Assembly: GCA_023384415.1 (NCBI GenBank)
Contig: JAHDWJ010000011.1
Location: 122,440-186,439, forward strand
Direction: 5' to 3'
DNA: 64,000 nucleotides
Source: Anaerolineae bacterium
GTDB lineage: Bacteria > Chloroflexota > Anaerolineae > Promineifilales > Promineifilaceae
Each line of letters starts with the position of its first letter. Position 1 is the stretch's first letter. The translations under genes were made by a program, and so were the position numbers. Below the pieces are notes generated by a model. It made no database searches and was not told the origin of the DNA. It saw nothing but the letters and a program-made list of their open reading frames with translations. Positions 62,246 to 64,000 of the stretch are shown piece after piece.

Positions 62246-63256
62246 TTAGTTGTTGGAGTGCCAGGTGGACAAGAATCGGTCGCTATGAAGTTCGCTCAAA
62301 GCCGCCAACATAGACTGAGCATTGTCCCGTTCCCAGCCACGCCCTTGCGTTTTCATACGATGGTGAACAACGGTATTGATCCCGCTTTCAACACAGCCGC
62401 TACCTATGGGATAGCCAGCCACTCGATATTGGTGATAGGCCAGGCGCTCTTGCTGCCGTTCAACATAGCCTAAAGCTGAATTTACTTGAGCCTCAGAGGT
62501 TGGTTCGAGGTGAGCCAAAGAAGAAATAGCCAGCTGCGTCTTTCCTAGCCAGAGGGCATCAAGTTGTTGGTTTACCCAACTCTCTCGTTGTGCCTGGTCA
62601 GGGTAATAATGTTTGCCGATAAACCACATCTTTTCCGTCAGGTGAAACCAGTCCACAATCTGCACCGCATCAGGAAAGTTTTCGGCGGTTATTCGTTCAA
62701 TCCAGGCGGCTCCATCCGCGACCGCACTGACTTTCATGCATTCAGGCACACCACGGCGCAAGGCTTCGACATATTGATGCTGCCCAGCCGTATCTGCTTC
62801 CCATAAACCGGCCTGGTAACTATGCTGCTCTATCATCATCTGCGGTTCCCAGGGAGCATAGCGACGGCTGCCTTTGGTATCACTCCTCTCGCTGGCTGTT
62901 TTGGGGCGAACAGACGAGATGGCCACTAATTTAACTTCTTTCCACCCTTCATCTCGAATGAGTACCATGCCCCCATCGGTGGAGATACTGGCTTGTTTTT
63001 CAATCGGGTTGATGGGCAAGGGCATTTCTGGCTCGGCGATGTCCGCGGCAAATAGCTGGTCAGCTATCTCTTGCCGGCTTATCTCTACTTGGTTCCCCCA
63101 AGCCTGCGTTATCTGGCGCACACTTTCACGGTTTATGGGATAACCAATGGCATCATCAATAGCTTCGGCTGCTTGGGCAAACGATTTGCCTAACAAGCCC
63201 TGACGGGTCGCAATACGGGCCATCCCTCCACTCCACTGGTCAGAACGAAGTTTCAA
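62246..63256 (-). CDS. ISKra4-type transposase, C-terminal ORF
   Basis: A 336-residue catalytic part of the transposase. The DDE-type acids appear as SISTDGGMVLIRDEGWKEVK, then KVSAVADGAAWIERI and VDWFHLTEKMW, and the last part has VAGYPIGSGCVESGINTVV with the final Glu. It begins at KLRSDQWSGGMARIATRQG, which in single-ORF relatives follows directly after the zinc-binding N-terminal part encoded at 63261-63638. The frames differ by one base (+1), so either a programmed shift or an indel separates them. It ends next to the terminal repeat. Confidence 0.85.
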   Translation of the reverse strand: MKLRSDQWSGGMARIATRQGLLGKSFAQAAEAIDDAIGYPINRESVRQITQAWGNQVEISRQEIADQLFAADIAEPEMPLPINPIEKQASISTDGGMVLIRDEGWKEVKLVAISSVRPKTASERSDTKGSRRYAPWEPQMMIEQHSYQAGLWEADTAGQHQYVEALRRGVPECMKVSAVADGAAWIERITAENFPDAVQIVDWFHLTEKMWFIGKHYYPDQAQRESWVNQQLDALWLGKTQLAISSLAHLEPTSEAQVNSALGYVERQQERLAYHQYRVAGYPIGSGCVESGINTVVHHRMKTQGRGWERDNAQSMLAALSELHSDRFLSTWHSNN

Positions 63257-63260
63257 TTTT

Positions 63261-63638
63261 TTATCCAGAGGGGAAAAAAGCTGTCCCTTCGCATTTGTTA
63301 GGACAGCTGTAATAGGTTCGGTCGAGGGTTGTATCCCCTTCTATCCCAATGACTGTTTTCGTCCCCCTTCCTTTGAACCGCATGGCTGTTCCACAGTCTG
63401 GACATGAAATTTGTGGTTGTTGGTCATCCTCACGGTCATTGATTAAGATATTGAGGCTTTTTCCCATGAGTTGGCGGCGATGCAATCGCAGTTCGGTTTC
63501 GATTTCTTCAAAAGTGGCATCGGGGTTTTGGTCATACCACGTTTCCATATTGTCATAAAGTTGTTCGGCTTCTTTCAGGTAAGCTATTTTTCTTTCTTCA
63601 CGGGTCAATTTTTTACGCATTTGTTTCACCTCGATCAA
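63261..63638 (-). CDS. ISKra4-type transposase, N-terminal ORF (zinc-binding part)
   Basis: A 125-residue protein with helical N-terminus and a CPDCGTAMRFKGRGTKTV...YYSCPNKCEG zinc-binding segment typical of ISKra4 transposase N-termini. It stops at GTAFFPSG followed by TAA, while the continuation LDKKLKLRSDQ lies in the +1 frame a few bases on. A run of six T and four C at the junction is a natural slippery site. Without the shift the transposase would be inactive. Confidence 0.82.
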   Translation of the reverse strand: MIEVKQMRKKLTREERKIAYLKEAEQLYDNMETWYDQNPDATFEEIETELRLHRRQLMGKSLNILINDREDDQQPQISCPDCGTAMRFKGRGTKTVIGIEGDTTLDRTYYSCPNKCEGTAFFPSG

Positions 63639-63673
63639 TATAACGCCTTTTGCCGAGAATCGTTGCTATACCC

Positions 63674-63682
63674 AGTATCATA
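63674..63682. repeat. Target-site duplication, right copy
   Basis: AGTATCATA, identical to 62214-62222. The last eight bases are followed by another GTATCATA, so the target was itself a short direct repeat. Confidence 0.8.
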
Positions 63683-63727
63683 GTATCATATGTGATGTTG
63701 ACAAAGACCAAATCAATGACCTATTCC

Positions 63728-63949
63728 TCACGGTGCGGATGAAGACCAAGCGTGAATATAGCCAGTATCAATACGGGTTACTGTTACCCAATTAGTTAGT
63801 TCGCCTGTACGTCCTAACACTCCTACTGGTCCACTGACATATATTTTAGCTTGGTTATTATTATTCCAGAGGTTATGTGTGTCAGCATATTGAGCCGCAT
63901 CCGTAACAAGTTGATAAGCGTCAACATTATATAAAAATTGACTATCCCC
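63728..63949 (-). pseudogene. C-terminal fragment of an unknown protein, truncated by an IS end
   Basis: The minus-strand frame reads SQFLYNVDAYQLVTDAAQYA and on to a C-terminus GVLGRTGELTNWVTVTRIDT with a short Trp/Ser-rich end. It looks like the tail of a longer secreted or polymorphic-toxin-type protein. Upstream of about 63950 the frame runs into sequence resembling an insertion-sequence terminus and then hits a TAG near 63983, so the gene is broken. I cannot name the family. Codon usage is AT-rich, like 61722-62156. Confidence 0.45.
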
Positions 63950-64000
63950 TATAATTGACCCCAAAAACTGGACCACATGCTAAGGTGGAAAAAGGTTACA
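63950..64000. mobile_element. Possible IS3-type (IS150-like) element end
   Basis: ATTGACCCCAAAAACTGGAC followed by CACATGCTAAGGTGGAAAAA resembles the terminal repeat of IS150-group IS3 elements, which begin with TGACCCCAAAAAG-type sequence. Only the end is in the window, so no transposase can be checked. Confidence 0.4.

Larger units (their letters stand above)
62223..63673 (-). mobile_element. ISKra4-type insertion sequence, 1451 bp
   Basis: The element is bounded by 23-bp terminal inverted repeats that differ at one base: GGGTATAGCAAGGATTCTCG then GCA at 62223-62245, and its counterpart at 63651-63673. A 9-bp target duplication AGTATCATA flanks it. Both transposase ORFs lie inside. It separates an AT-rich ORF from its neighbour on the same strand. 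Length, two-ORF layout and transposase motifs fit the ISKra4 family. Confidence 0.88.

Overview
This window is bacterial chromosome of about 55-57% G+C, most likely from the Chloroflexota (Anaerolineae or a neighbouring class). The assignment rests on protein style (coenzyme F420 genes, a Rieske-glutamate synthase fusion, class III cyclase-ATPase-TPR regulators, Thr/Pro-rich lipoprotein linkers) and on intergenic DNA full of short degenerate repeats. No rRNA or tRNA gene is visible, so this is inference.

The most striking property is sequence-wide. The palindromic octamer GCGGCCGC occurs about 144 times by hand count between 1 and 61.4 kb, roughly once per 430 bp, where about two would be expected from composition. 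It resembles the cyanobacterial HIP1 phenomenon (GCGATCGC) but with another word. It stops abruptly at 61.36 kb, where an AT-richer, IS-bearing segment begins.

Layout: 0-2.8 kb, end of a dipeptide/oligopeptide ABC transporter (permease plus fused double ATPase). 2.9-9.6 kb, a CBS protein, a methylaspartate ammonia-lyase homologue that has lost its active-site residues, an IclR regulator, an unknown protein, an MttB-family methyltransferase and an FAD amino-acid/methylamine oxidase: probably a methylated-amine or amino-acid catabolic module. 9.7-14.6 kb, a PhnD-like protein, an SH3 protein, LigA and MoeA. 14.7-25.4 kb, an MFS carrier and a group of large GT-C/YfhO-type membrane proteins with a flippase-like protein, probably for lipid-linked glycan assembly. 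25.4-31 kb, a 16-bp tandem array, the Rieske-GltS fusion, HIT, DUF2177, S51 peptidase, DinB and DUF1905 genes.

31.2-36.3 kb holds a coherent minus-strand tyrosine catabolic cluster: Lrp regulator, aminotransferase, an iodotyrosine deiodinase-type flavoenzyme with its full substrate-binding triad, 4-hydroxyphenylpyruvate dioxygenase and homogentisate dioxygenase, closed by a strong terminator. This suggests use of halogenated as well as plain tyrosine. 36.8-46.2 kb has a D-2-hydroxyacid dehydrogenase behind a broken PIN-like gene, F420 functions (LLM oxidoreductase, NpdG, CofE), thioredoxin, a glycosidase-like lipoprotein, an HD protein and a doubled DinB protein. 46.2-58.7 kb has a candidate structured RNA, a DUF255 protein, a META lipoprotein, an MFS carrier, a molybdopterin oxidoreductase (MoeA is also encoded here), an HtrA-like protease, an SDR, a second glycosidase-like protein, a solute-binding lipoprotein, PaaG- and PaaH-like enzymes and DUF983. 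58.75-61.56 kb is a 936-residue cyclase-ATPase-TPR regulator.

61.6-64 kb is a foreign segment: a complete ISKra4-type element with 23-bp inverted repeats and a 9-bp target duplication lies between two unrecognised AT-rich genes, and what looks like an IS3-type end lies at the window edge. Two further genes (27930-28232 and 38196-38528) are open except for one in-frame stop codon each. Several membrane-protein genes carry intergenic-type repeats inserted in frame.
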